Positions 34,676 to 45,789 of a DNA stretch of 64,000 nt are shown here, piece by piece. Numbering within the stretch: the stretch's first letter is position 1; each line of letters begins with the position of its first letter. Made by a program: the position numbers and the translations under genes. Origin of the DNA: Gnetum montanum (lineage: Eukaryota > Streptophyta > Gnetopsida > Gnetales > Gnetaceae). Where the stretch lies: positions 2,168,383 through 2,232,382 of the forward strand of contig MNCI01033474.1 of the NCBI GenBank assembly GCA_015680685.1, given 5' to 3'. The notes under the pieces are model-generated. The model was not told the origin of the DNA and did not search any database. It saw only the letters and a program-made list of their open reading frames with translations.

Positions 34676-36040
34676 TCATGAGTGGCGAGGTACCCCTACA
34701 CTCAACCATACGAATATGAGTGTTACACACACGATCCAGTCGAACTCCGCAGACTAAGTGCCTATATGCCTTATGGAACACTTAAGGTTAATTGTTCGTT
34801 GTCTTCCCAGACTTGTATTTTTCATGGTTGTATGGTTAAGTAAGTCTGAGGTATGTGATTTTTATATCTTTTATGTTTTATCTCCTATGCTAATGAGGTA
34901 AAGGGTGAAGAGACTAATTAACTACTTTAACTAACTAAGTTCTAATGCCTAGCATCAGTATCCGTTCCCACTTACCATTCACACCTTGAACCAATGCAAC
35001 CTTCTAGAATTACCAAACGCTATTCGTTGTTGGGATTACCAAGCATAACGCACGTGATCGAAGCAGTTGTACTAAATGCACTTAACTAGGAGTGTTGGGT
35101 TGGGAGAGATTTAATTAACTAGTAAAGAATTTAAATGATGAACAATAAATAACAATAATTAAAGTCCTATTTAGCTTAGTCCATGCACTGCAAGGTTTAT
35201 CCAAAAGTTCATCTTTATTTCCATACAAAAAATTGTGCTCAGGTATAATATTTGCTCGAATAAAGATCCGTTCACTTTGGGACTCCTACTATGGGCACAT
35301 GGAAATTACTCTAACTCTGGAATGAAAAAACTGCAAGAGTTTGGCTAAGATCTAGATCTAGACCCTTAGTGAAACTCTTGCAGTTTTACCTCTCTAGAGA
35401 TAGAATAATTTCCATGTGCCTACAGTAGGAGCTCCAAAGTGAATAGATCTTTATTTGAACAATTTTGTACCTAAACGCATAATTGTGTACGACAATAAAA
35501 ACGAACTGTTGGATAAACCATGCAGTGCATGGACTAGGCTAAATAGGACTTTAATTATTGTTATTTATTGTTCATCATTTAAATGATTTATTAGTTAATT
35601 AAATCTCTCTCAACCCTTCTCTCATAGCCAAGTGCATTCAGTATGACTGCTTCGAGCATGTGCGTTACGCTTGGTAATCCCAGTAATGAATAGCGTTTGG
35701 TAATCCTAGAAGGTTGCATTGGTTCAGGGTGTGAACAGTAAGTGGGAATGGATACTAATGCTACATTAATTAAGGCTTAGTTAGTTAAAGTTAGTTAATT
35801 AGTCTCTTCACCCTCTACCTCATTAGCATAGGAGATAAAACATAAAAGATATAAAAATCACATACCTCAGACTTACTTAACCATACAACCATGAAAAATA
35901 CAAGTCTGGGAAGACAACGAACGATTAACCTTAAGTGTTCCATAAGGCGTATAAGCACTTAGTCTATGGAGTTCGACCAAATCATGCGTGTAATGCTCGT
36001 ATTCATATGTTTGAGTGTAGGGGTACCTCGCCACTCATCA
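34676..36040. repeat. LTR palindrome of about 1.36 kb
   Basis: Arms 34676-35356 and 35357-36040 are inverted copies of the same R-U5 sequence, meeting at the perfect 12-base palindrome TCTAGATCTAGA (35351-35362) without a spacer. Landmarks mirror each other: CTGCAAGAG (35331-35339) with CTCTTGCAG (35375-35383), and TCTTTATTTCCATACA (35213-35228) with its diverged counterpart near 35490. Transcribed RNA would form a very long hairpin. Confidence 0.88.
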
Positions 36041-37284
36041 GTAATACAATTAGACCTCATCTTCACCAAAGGAAATCTAGTCATGGCAAAGATCAGGGTC
36101 GAGCACGTGGAAGTGGAGTTGATAAGACTACAAGAGAGGCTCGTCACCCTATAAGCTACATAGTGGGACCCATCTCAATTTGTTCCCACAAACCACCTAG
36201 ACACTTTTAGGATAGAGTAGCTTAATAAACTGGTGGTGGACAATAAAAGAGTGGTGAAGGAGAAAGAGAAGGCTGACTGGGAGGCCTCCAAGGCACAAGC
36301 ACAAACTTACATGCATGCGAAGGCACTCAGAGCCTTACAGGAGGAGAATAAACAACTTGCTGCTAATAATCTTTGATTGACCATTGTGGAAAAACAAAAG
36401 AATGTTCTTGAGGAAAGCTTTTAGCAATTATGGGAACAATTGGTTAGGGTCAACCGAGACATGAATCATTTGGCTAGAGAGAATTGAACCCTCTCAATAG
36501 ACGAGGTATGCATAATCCATCAGAAGACAACCATTGAAATTAGTGTGTGGCAAACAAAGCCAAGCGGCATGAAAAGTTAAAGTAGCACTTCCAAGACTAG
36601 GTGGGAATGTACAAGCAATTCATAGAAAAGGAGTTCCATATGGCCAAGGCTCACATCAACACTTTCAGTGCTCAACACACTAATTGATGGGCCATATTGG
36701 ACACATATGCATTTTCCCACCAGGTGGAACTTAAAAGCCGGGACCTATAAATTCAAGACCTCATAGAGTACATGGAATTGCCAAACCTGTGATATGCCAA
36801 TTTAGCCATGTTGACAGCAGGATGCCTGAGAATAGAGCTCAAGAAGTAGGTAGCTATCACCTATGCCAAATATGAAGTAGAATTTGCAGAGCATAAGAAA
36901 ATGTTATAGAAGCTAGAAGTCACAAATTCTAAACTAGAGGTGGTTAAGACCAGCTATCAAGGCCAGAGAGATGTCGCAGCAGACTTGGCTTAATAGCTTA
37001 TGGATTTTCAAGAGTACAAGGATAAAGCCAAGGCCTACGAGGAGGAATGATGGTTGTTTGCAAACTAGTATATCAAAGCAAATAAGATGTTTGTGCAACT
37101 ACTGTGCCCATGGGAGGTGTTGACTCCATCAAACATTAGAGCATTAGCGTAGATGGTACAGGATCCCTAAACAAAAGAGGAAAAGCTCCAAGTACTACTT
37201 TAGAGTCATCAAATTCTAAAACTTGGAGCATGAGACAAGAGGAAGCAACCCATGGAGGAGCCACCGCCACCTGGAACCACATGA
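36041..37284 (+). pseudogene. ORF2 of element E, C-terminal coiled-coil part
   Basis: Continuation of ORF2 after element C: VIQLDLIFTKGNLVMAK at its start and EEPPPPGTT-stop at 37256-37284. The middle (36230-37080) is dominated by Glu, Lys, Leu, Gln and Ala in heptad-like order, a long predicted coiled coil, with scattered stops. The tail Pro-Gly-Thr-Thr-stop is shared with element F. Confidence 0.7.
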
Positions 37285-37494
37285 GCAAAATTCAATTTAC
37301 AATTTTGTAACTTTGTAATTTTACAATTTTTTAATTTTGTGTTGTGTCCCAATTTTTTTCTATCGAGTTCTCCACTGTGGCATGAATAAATCCCTAGTTG
37401 GTTAATAATCCCATACCTATCCACTATGTAACCAATGGGACTTATTCTTATTTTGTTTAACTCAAGAACAAGTTTTCATTCAATCATGGGGCTA
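37285..37494 (+). other. 3' untranslated region and polypurine tract of element E
   Basis: AT-rich stretch after ORF2 with short ACAATTTTGTAA-type repeats, then ACAAGTTTTCATTCAATC (37469-37486) and the polypurine-like CATGGGGCTA just before the 3' LTR. The same wording precedes the LTR in A, D and F. Confidence 0.7.
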
Positions 37495-38310
37495 TGATGA
37501 ATCATGATTCATTAGCTCATGATATCGTGTATGTAATATCGTAGCCTAGGTTGCAATATCGTATACTCGATATCGTGGCTCCTATGCAGGCCTATAAATA
37601 TACCTTAGGCACACAGTGGAGTAGAGAAGTTTTTAGTTAGAATTTAGTTTTCATTTTTAGTCTTTTTTAACCATTTTTCCCCAGTGAATGCTCGTAGTGT
37701 GATTATTATAATTGTATGTCACCTTTATTCGAGTGTGACGTACTTGGACATGCACATGACTAGAAATAAAGATTGATATTACTTCATCATTGTAGCATTC
37801 ACTTTAATTATTTAATCATTATTGTTATTTATTGTTTTTGCACTTAACATCTCTTCATCCTAAACTCCTTAAATGCATAATGAGTACAACTTAATCATGA
37901 GCATTCAAGTATGACTACTTGGTATCCTAGTAGCATACTTAGGCCATGCGCTTGGTAATCCCAGTGATAGTTGTGCACGAGGTCCAAGATGTGTACGGAT
38001 GATTAAGGAATGGACACTCAATGCACTTAGGCTAGCATAGATTCTCTCTCCCTTTTCATCCTAGCTTAATTAAAGTTATTATCCATTGCCTCCAGGAGTA
38101 GTACTAGGTTAGAAACCACATCATACACCTCACTGTGGGCTAAATCATACATGACAAAGAAAATACTAGTCTAGGTGGGAAAACAGCGAACTGTCGTCAA
38201 CAAATAACTATCTAGATACCACAACTAGCCCATCTGCGGAGTTCGATCGAATCATGTGTGAAACACTCATATTCATATGGTTGAGTGTAGGGGTACCTTG
38301 CCACTCATCA
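37495..38310 (+). repeat. Element E 3' LTR
   Basis: 816 bp, TGATGAATCATG to CCACTCATCA. It is a single, full-length copy, unlike the 5' array. ATATCG palindromic cluster at 37522-37580 and CCTATAAATATACC at 37591-37604. Confidence 0.94.
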
Positions 38311-38315
38311 CATTT

Positions 38316-38467
38316 TCTTGTGAAAGAGACATTATTGTGAATTGTGTGTGACTTAATTGAAATTAATTTTTTTTGTCTGAAAGATATATCATTAATTCTC
38401 TATTATAGTGATCTTGTATGATATAACTAATCTAGGTAACTAGCACCATCCTTGGCAATGGTGCCAA
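38316..38467 (-). pseudogene. gag start and leader of element D
   Basis: The D gag start codon lies at 38332-38330 (sense ATGTCTCTTTCACAAG), separated from the rest by element E. To its right is the D leader and, at about 38449-38467, the inverted primer site (sense TTGGCACCATTGCCAAGGA). Confidence 0.75.
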
Positions 38468-39322
38468 TGATGAGCAATAAGGTACCCCTATGCTCAACCA
38501 TATGAATACAAGCCTGTAAGAATGATTTGGTTGAACTTTGCAGATAGGCTAGTTATGGCACCTAGATAGTTATACGTTGATTGCTATTCACTATCTTACC
38601 ACTTGGACTAGTATTTTCTTTGTCACATATAATTTAGTCCAAAGTGAGGGGTACGATGTGGTTTCTACTACTATGCTACTCCTAAGGACAATACGAAATA
38701 ACTTAATTAAGCTTATGAGCAATAGGAAATAAGACCTAAGCTAGCCTATGTGGATGAGCATCCATCCCTAATCATCCATACGCATTTTGGACTTCATGTA
38801 CTACTTATGGGATTACTAAGTGCACATCATTTGAAGCCCTACTCGATACACTACTATGTTACTACGTAGTTACACTTGAATGTTCATGATTAAAGTGCAC
38901 TCATTCCGTATTAACAATAAGATTAGTAAATGATGATAAAAGAAATATTAAGGAAGAAAATAATAATAAATAATAAATAATCAAAATAAATTAAAAGCTA
39001 AGTGAATGCTACAATGATGGAGTAATCTCAATCTTTATTGTCGATCATGTGCATGTCCAAGTACATCACGCTCGAACAAAGGTTTAGTACAATTACAAGC
39101 ATCACACTATAGGCATGCACTTGGGAAGAACTGAAAACTAAAAAATGACTAAAGACTAACAAAAAGGATGGACTCCAAAACTAACAAAAGACTCCCTCAA
39201 TATGCACATGAGTGCTATATTTATAGGATGACACAGGAATCATGATATCATGTATACGATATCGTATCTAGGCTACGATATTATGTACCCAATATCAAGG
39301 CCTGGCAAACCATGATTCATCA
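38468..39322 (-). repeat. Element D 5' LTR
   Basis: 855 bp, collinear with 5986-6837. Inverted U5 end TGATGAGCAA at 38468 and inverted U3 end GATTCATCA at 39322. TATTTATAGG at 39218-39227 is the inverted TATA region. Confidence 0.92.
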
Positions 39323-39327
39323 ATCAT

Positions 39328-39590
39328 CAAATGGATTTGGAAATACCTTACTTCTTGTGCAAACAACCATATGTATTTATTAGAATGAAGATTAAATGAA
39401 ATTGCATTACCTAATCATTTTCCAGGGTTTGAAAAGGATTTGGAAATCACTTTTCTTTTATGAAAATAACTTTTGATTTTTGGTTAATTTTCTCCTAATT
39501 ATTTATGCTTTGTTATCATCTAGGTTCTCCCTAATTTGATAACAAGATACTTCTTTCTCAAATCATAAGACCTTAGTTCAAGTTGGGGTA
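39328..39590 (+). repeat. Segmental duplication, copy 1 (right part)
   Basis: After element D the homology with copy 2 continues (GATTTGGAAATACCTTACTT against 58529-58548) up to about 39590, versus about 58930. Copy 1 has a single ATTTATTA at the place where copy 2 carries a SINE flanked by ATTTATTG. Confidence 0.85.
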
Positions 39591-41575
39591 CATCCACTCA
39601 AAAGAGATTGGGCTTTCACTTCTCTACCAATCCTTGTAGGAACCCACCTTGGCGAGATGACCATTGAGCTTCTAGATAACGATCATATTTTCTTTATTTA
39701 ACAATTCCTTTTAGTTTATGAAGATGTAATAAAATTTTATAAAAAAGAAAAATGTTTTATTGATAGGAGATCAACTATGTAAGCCATTTTCATGTTAAGA
39801 TAACTAATGGGAAAATTTAGATGCAAAAAGAATAGTTTGTATATGACTTTTATTTATTTGAAAAGAACTATGATCAATTTTGTTAAGATGTTATTTGAAC
39901 TTTTGATAAGAAAATTTCTATTAAGCTTCATTTCATAGTAAGGATATAATAAAAGAGTTTTGTAATAATGATAATATACTGTTCATTTCTTTAATGATCC
40001 AATTGAGGATCTTAAAAATTGATATTTAATAAAATAATTGATATAAATAACTTGTATAGAGAAATGCATAAATACAAAGGACTGTTACTATAGAATGATA
40101 TCAAAATATGTTAAATTTAGCTATGTAAGTAGGATTAGAAAAGGGTCAATGGAAAAATAGGTTAGTTATGTTCTTTAAAGACAGAGATTAAATTGATTTA
40201 AATAATTATTGAGCAATTATAATCAGTGATACTTTTGCTAGCTTTTAAGAGTTATCCTAGAATCTATGCTTAGAATATGAATTGAAAAAAATAAGATACA
40301 CCTAGTTTTCCAAGAAGGATTTAAACAACAAAATTCTATCATAAACCATCTAATCATTTTAAAATATTTATTTTTTTCAAGTAAAAAAGTAACTATAAAA
40401 GCATGGTAATATTTTTTAGAAAGGTTGATATCTCACTAGTTTAGCTATTTGAATTTTTTCTAGTGAATCTAATTTTTCTTTGTTTGAATTTTATCCATCA
40501 AATCTGATTTATTCAAAATTTCTCCTAATCTTTAACCAATGGAAAAATTTCTACTTCTTTTATTAAGACAAAATTTTTTGTTTATTCTCAAAATGAGATT
40601 CACAAGGTAGTAATCAAAAATTTGTAACATCTTCTTCTAGTAATGTTGAGGCAACTAAGACACATAATCTTATTCTCTGTGATGATGTATATAAGTTGTT
40701 AGTTGTTGATGTTGCACAACAATATGTGTTCATTCAAATTTGGAATTACCTACCTTATAATTGAAGTTTCACTTCACAATTAAATAATGTGATACAAAAG
40801 TAGAACATTCAAGTCATTCATGCAAGGTACTATTCTCATTTTTTTCTACTTTTTGAGCTAGGTAATGCTTCGATAATGCAACGTACCCTATAGTTGTATA
40901 GACATAAGTATAAACTATTGATCATTTATAAATGAACATTAAATTTTGATAGCCAATATAAAGAGTATTCTAAAATTCCATGTTTTGTCAAACTATTTAA
41001 TCTTCCATGGATAAAACTAAGTAGAAAATTATTAGTTTTTTCAATCCCATTAAACACATGAAATCTATTTCCACACCATTTGATTTTCAAAAAAAAAGTT
41101 TTTTTTCATTTTTTTATTTTTTGAAATTAGTCTTAATTGTAAAAAGAAATTGGTATTGTAAGTAGATAGGAAGACTTATATTCAACTAATTACATATTAT
41201 AATTTTCCTAATTCTTCTAACTTTTATTATTGTGAATGATATCCTTTTAATGTTCATTCTTTATACTCAAGAAAAAATATGTTAAAGAAAAGAAAAAATA
41301 TGTTAAAGTTCATGTAACTTTTATCATCATGAAGGACATTTGTTTAATGTTTAATCTTTTCTACTTAAGATTAAGAAAAAGAAAAAAAAGTGTTATAGTT
41401 GATAAAATGCAAAAGCATGTTGAAGTTTAGAATAGGAAAAAAAATTGAAGTTTAAGATATGAAAAATCAAGTTACTATCAATGATAGGAATGATCACATG
41501 AAAATAAAGAAACTAGATAATACATGCTTTTCTGTGAATATTTTTACTTATATTACATGAAGTATTTATTTTTCA
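39591..41575. other. AT-rich stretch without recognisable genes
   Basis: About 2 kb of strongly AT-rich sequence. I see no long frame, tRNA, LTR end or known domain. Two short blocks (41203-41235 and 41318-41350) repeat the wording TAACTTTTAT and AATGTTCA-like text, so some decayed transposon may be hidden here. A short direct repeat of AGAAAAAATATGTTAAAG lies at 41272-41305. Confidence 0.5.
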
Positions 41576-42146
41576 TGTCCCTATTTCCAAATGATGCTAT
41601 TTCATAACAAAGATGGTGCCTCTTCATAACAATTGTAATTGTTATTGTAAGAAGACCTAAAAGGGTAGTTGTAATTGAGACTCGAAAGGATGCATTATAA
41701 TAATGGACATTTCTCTTGAGGTAACCTTTGGGGGTTTGACCTAAGACATTTATACCCAATTTTAGAGATTGTGCTAAGCATGGAGTGGTAGAGTGGGTAC
41801 AAACAAGTCACAAGAGCCAGATGAAGTAGGATAAGAAGTGGATTGGCCATCCCTTCTAGTTAGGTTGTAGGCCTAACCATGGTAGTAGTGTTGGATTGCC
41901 TCTAAAGGATAGATGCCAAAGAAAGAAAATCCCAAGGAACACTCTTAGAGCATGATTCGAATACACTATTTCATATCAATAAAGCATTTTTTTCCTTCTC
42001 TTTTTGCACTTTTTTTGTTATTTCCTTTACACATAATGTCAAATGTTACACGTATTTTGGCATTTGGTATATTTTCTTTTTATGCATAATGTCTAATATA
42101 ATGTATATTTGATTTTTTTCATGACATCTGAGAATAGGATGTCATA
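41576..42146 (+). repeat. Element G 5' LTR
   Basis: 571 bp, TGTCCCTATTTCC to AATAGGATGTCATA. Outer ends are imperfect inverted repeats (CTATTTCCAAA and TGAGAATAGG). TATA-like CATTTATACCC at 41748-41758. Confidence 0.86.
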
Positions 42147-42159
42147 ATTGGTATTAGAC

Positions 42160-43037
42160 TGATGACTGGCAAGATACCCCTACACTCAACCATACGAATA
42201 CGAGCATTACACGCGTGATCTGGTCAAACTCCGTAGACAAACTAGTTATGGCATCTAGACAGTTAGCCTTAGGTCGTAGTTTGTTGTCTTCCCACCTGGA
42301 CTAGTATTAGCTTTGTCACATATGGTTTAGTCTAGAGTGAGGTGTATGATGGATTTCTAATCTAATGCTACTCTTGAAGGCAAGGGAAAGTAATATTATC
42401 TAAACTAAGAGAGAAGTATGAGAAGGAATCTAGCTAGCCTAAGTACGATGAGCATCCGTTCCTTGATTATCCATACACATCTTAGACTTCGTGCACAACT
42501 ACCACTAGGATTACTAAGCGCAGATCCTAGGTATACTACTAGATTACCAAGTAGTCACACTTAAATGCTCATAATCAAGTCGTACTCATTCTGCATTTTA
42601 ATGTGAGTTTAAGGGTGAGAGAGATTAACTAGGAAAGTAGTAAATAACAATTAATTAAATAATTAAACTAAGTGAATGCTACAATGATGAAGTAATCTCG
42701 ATCTTTATTTCTGGTCATGTGCGTGTCCAAGTACATCACACTCAAATAAAGGATGTCGTACAATTACATTCACCACACTGTGGGCATACACGAAGAGGAA
42801 AAGGAAGAGAGGAAAACCAAGAACTAAAACTTAACACTAAAACTGACAAAAATTTAAAACTGACTTATTGAATCTGTCTACCTCTTATTTATAGATGAGG
42901 AGACAGGCTACGATATGACGTATGTGATATTGTGGCTAGCTCCGATATAACGTACACGATATCGCATTGGATGCAATATTGCAGGTGCGATATCGTGGGT
43001 GCACTATTGCAGCTGTCAGCAAATTCATGACTCATCA
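42160..43037 (-). repeat. Element F 3' LTR
   Basis: 878 bp. Inverted U5 end TGATGACTGG on the left, U3 end GACTCATCA on the right. Many ATATCG/CGATAT words at 42911-43000 next to the inverted TATA region TTATTTATAGATG (42884-42896). Confidence 0.94.
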
Positions 43038-43218
43038 TACCCCCACAACTAAATAAAAAATCATCCTCGAGTTAAAGTGAGAACAAGCTCCATTGATCAC
43101 AAAGTGGATAGGTATGGGATTATTGACTAGCTAGAATGGATTCATGCCGCAGTGTGGAGTCAGAACAAAATAAAAAAACAACACAAAGAATATGCTACAA
43201 ATACAAAATTGGTGGAAC

Positions 43219-43875
43219 TCATGTAGTTCCTAGTGGTAATGGCTCCTCCATTTTTGTCTTTCCCTTGTCTTGTGCTCCAGGTCTTGGGATATGATGGCGT
43301 TGAAGTATGGCTTGGAGTTTCTCCTCTTGTAAGGCCTTAAGTGCCTTGGTGTGCACGTAAGTTTGCGCTTGTGCCATAGAAGCATCCCAATTAGCCTTCT
43401 CTTTTTCTTTCACCATCCTTTTATTCTCTATCAATAGTCTATTAAGTTTCTTGATTCTGAAAGTTTCTAGTTGGTTCTGAGCAACCCTTGGCCCTGTATT
43501 CGGAAGATTTAATACTTTCGAAATGGCTTGAACAGAGAAATCAACAGTCACACCACAATGGTTAACCATGGTTCCTTGTTATTTATTGTGCAAAAATTGG
43601 TACATTTCCCCTAAGTATTAGGCACCACTTTCAGAGAGGATAGGCCATAATGGGGACCCTTTGAGGTGATCCCTAACAGCCTCCGGAGCAAATTGCTATA
43701 GCATCTCATATTCCGCTTGCCTTGATTGTATAGCAGCAGGGTCTTCTTGGTGGATACTAAATGATTTTTCCTCCTGCTCTGCATGTTGTTTAGAAGAAAC
43801 TTGTCCTTCACCTCTCCTAGGTTTTTTGATTCCACCTTGAGCAATACCTTCCTATTTTCCACGTTTCGGGGCCAT
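43219..43875 (-). pseudogene. ORF2 of element F, internally deleted
   Basis: ATG 43875-43873 (MAPKRGK) after a conserved TGTGATTGCAG acceptor-like site; stop TGA 43221-43219 after EEPLPLGTT. Only 218 codons remain. The domain start (VLNLPNTGPRV) is fused in frame to the coiled-coil part (AQNQLETFRIKKLN), removing the LTLEER region, and a second deletion follows LQEEK. The last 116 codons are still open. The neat in-frame fusion may be chance. Confidence 0.72.
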
Positions 43876-45780
43876 CTGCAATCACACGGGACCAATTGTT
43901 AGTAAGGTTGTTACCAAAGTTAGGTTATACCTTACTGCTTTTCTTAATAGATTTACTTTATTTCCATGTGATGTTAATTATTTGAAGAACATTTCCCTGA
44001 AAGATTATAATGTTGAGTCGTCTTTGCTTAGGTGGTTTCCAAATTTAATTTTTTGGTATAGCTAAGGCGATGAAATTGTTTTTGACACATTTTATTCTTA
44101 ATTTTACAACTAATTACCCTTAAATATGGCCTGCGAACAATGATGAATTTCAAAAAATTTATGCACTAATCGGCATGTGCCCCTCCCCCACGACTAAGCT
44201 GAACACTCCGGGTTCAAGTAGGTTCAAACAGAATGAAAATCAGAGTACCAGTGAGTGAGTTATGGATATGAAAGCAAATGACACACAATCGTGAGTCGTA
44301 GAGAGGAATTGAAAAACTTCCCTTGCGTGAATAATTGCAAATGATGTTGATTAGCACAGGGGGGTTACATGTATATATATTTTCATTGAAGTTAGTGCAC
44401 TTAGAGAATGTACCAAATTTTTAATATTTCTTTGAAATTAAACGATGTAAACCAAGGACATCTAGATGATTGTTAAAGGGTTCCAGGGTAATCAGATGGT
44501 TTGGAAGGCATGAATAATGATCTGTGTGTGTTATCAAGAAGGACCTTGGGTGGTAGAGAAAAAGGTCATGTAATAGTACACAAGAATGTGATTCGGAGGG
44601 ATAATAATAATAGGGAAAGAATGTTATGAAAAATAGGATGAGGGTAATATATGGGGGGTGTGAGCTGTATCATAAGTGAGAATTACAAAAGATTACACAA
44701 GTGGTTCCTCCCCAAAGTAGGTTCCAACCTATAAAACCCTTATGTAACCACACTTAAAAGTTTCTATGGGAACTCGAAGGGTTAAATGTAATCCACATTG
44801 ACTCAGAAAAACACACACACATGTAAATATCACCGGAATGAGGTAAGAATTCTATGTTACACATGAGACAAGCTACAATTACATGAATAGTGAGATGGGA
44901 CGAAGTATAGAAGGGATCATAGAGATTGGGACATGAGGTAACTGACCCAGGGCATAGTGAATCCTACATGAAAAGCATGATTAATGTGTCATTAACTCAT
45001 CATTCCAAGATCAGGACCAAGTCCATCCTTCTAATCAGTGACATTGCATTGTTTCATCCCACCATGAACAACCATGAGAGTATCATAACAACAAGGCATA
45101 TGATCACTTGGCGTTTTGTTCAATGGAGGAGTGATTTTTGTTTTGTGGAACTTTTCTTTTCATTTTCTTTTCTCTTTCTCTTTTTTTTTTGAATACTGAA
45201 TCCAGAGAAGTTGCCAACCTTCAGGCATGGATGCATGTCTTTCCAGTGGGAACCCCTAGAACAACATTGGATTTTTCAGTGCCTGTTTGATTACTCTTAC
45301 TCTCATTTTTCATTAGATCTACAAGGATCTTAGTATAACCATGTTACATGACAACTCCCACAGATGTCACCAAAGAGAATCCGCAAGTCCCCTTGATGTC
45401 ACACCCTAGTCATTCCCTCTTGGTCCATCCTTCTTCATTCTGGGTACAATGAACACAAAATTAATTTTAAGTTTTAAGAATGTCAAGAATATCACTGTAC
45501 CCTCGAACAGAACCTCTTATTTGTAGAGTGGATGAGTGGGTGCAATGGGCTCCCTGTTCCAAATAATTGATTTCTCAATACTTGATAACATAGAACACAC
45601 CTCAACCAATGAGCCACATGAGTGTTTTATTCATAGACAAGATTACTTATAAAAATGAAAAAAGACAAAAAGATAAAACAAGAAATTGAAAAATAAAAAA
45701 CTGGAAAACAAAAAGTTGTAAAATTAAAGAAAATAAAAGGTGTTTATTAATCCTACTTGCTATTAGAATGGGAGATATCC
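43876..45780 (-). other. Non-coding module of element F
   Basis: Same module as in D and E: guanine-rich tract (sense GTGGGGGAGGGGC near 44181-44193), a TATATATAT run (44370-44381, inverted) and the shared block (sense TTTGGGGAGGAACC near 44706-44720). The ATATCG palindromes of the internal promoter-like block are missing here. Confidence 0.62.
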
Positions 45781-45789
45781 CTCATAGCT

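Larger units (their letters stand above)
31733..36040 (-). mobile_element. Element C: gag remnant bounded by two inverted U5 ends
   Basis: 4308-bp insertion in ORF2 of E. Target copies are GCAAT (31728-31732) and GTAAT (36041-36045); dropping the insertion and one copy restores the ORF2 frame base for base (M-A-I-Q-L against V-A-Q-S in D). Order on the plus strand: inverted R-U5 (31733-32398), inverted truncated protease and gag (32399-34528), inverted primer site, inverted R-U5 (34676-35356), then a direct R-U5 (35357-36040). No U3 is present in any of the three LTR copies, and both outer ends are U5 ends. Family is close to A (gag start MSSSSHKS, tRNA-Asp primer site). Confidence 0.88.
23439..38310 (+). 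mobile_element. Element E: non-autonomous gag plus ORF2 LTR retrotransposon inside D gag
   Basis: Plus-strand element of the same family as D and F. The target is AATTG (23434-23438) on the left and a decayed CATTT (38311-38315) on the right; the match is poor, but removing five bases restores exactly the spacing seen in F gag (35 bases between two landmarks), which confirms the ends. Without the nested element C and the surplus LTR units it is about 9.1 kb, like D. It contains gag 25911-28187, a non-coding module, ORF2 30199-37284 (split by C) and 3' LTR 37495-38310. No pol is present. Confidence 0.92.
5986..39322 (-). mobile_element. Element D: non-autonomous LTR retrotransposon hosting A, E and C
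   Basis: Minus-strand LTR element bounded by LTRs at 5986-6837 and 38468-39322 and flanked by a perfect 5-bp target duplication ATCAT (5981-5985, 39323-39327). Removing nested A (9265 bp with its target copy) and E (14877 bp) leaves about 9.2 kb. In sense order it holds 5' LTR, primer site, gag, non-coding module with internal promoter-like block, ORF2, polypurine tract and 3' LTR. No protease, reverse transcriptase or integrase is seen, so it would need help from an A-like element. Its two LTRs differ at roughly one position in six in the stretch compared by eye, many changes being C-to-T or G-to-A, which suggests an old, methylated copy. The unoccupied target is visible in the duplicate near 58515-58530. 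Confidence 0.93.

Noticed and set aside
35966-36154. Open frame across the right end of element C
   Set aside because: It joins LTR sequence to ORF2 of element E across the insertion border; no real gene.
41203-41400. Copia gag zinc-knuckle remnant in the AT-rich stretch
   Set aside because: Only vague wording such as FYYCE and HHEGHLFN; too weak to call.
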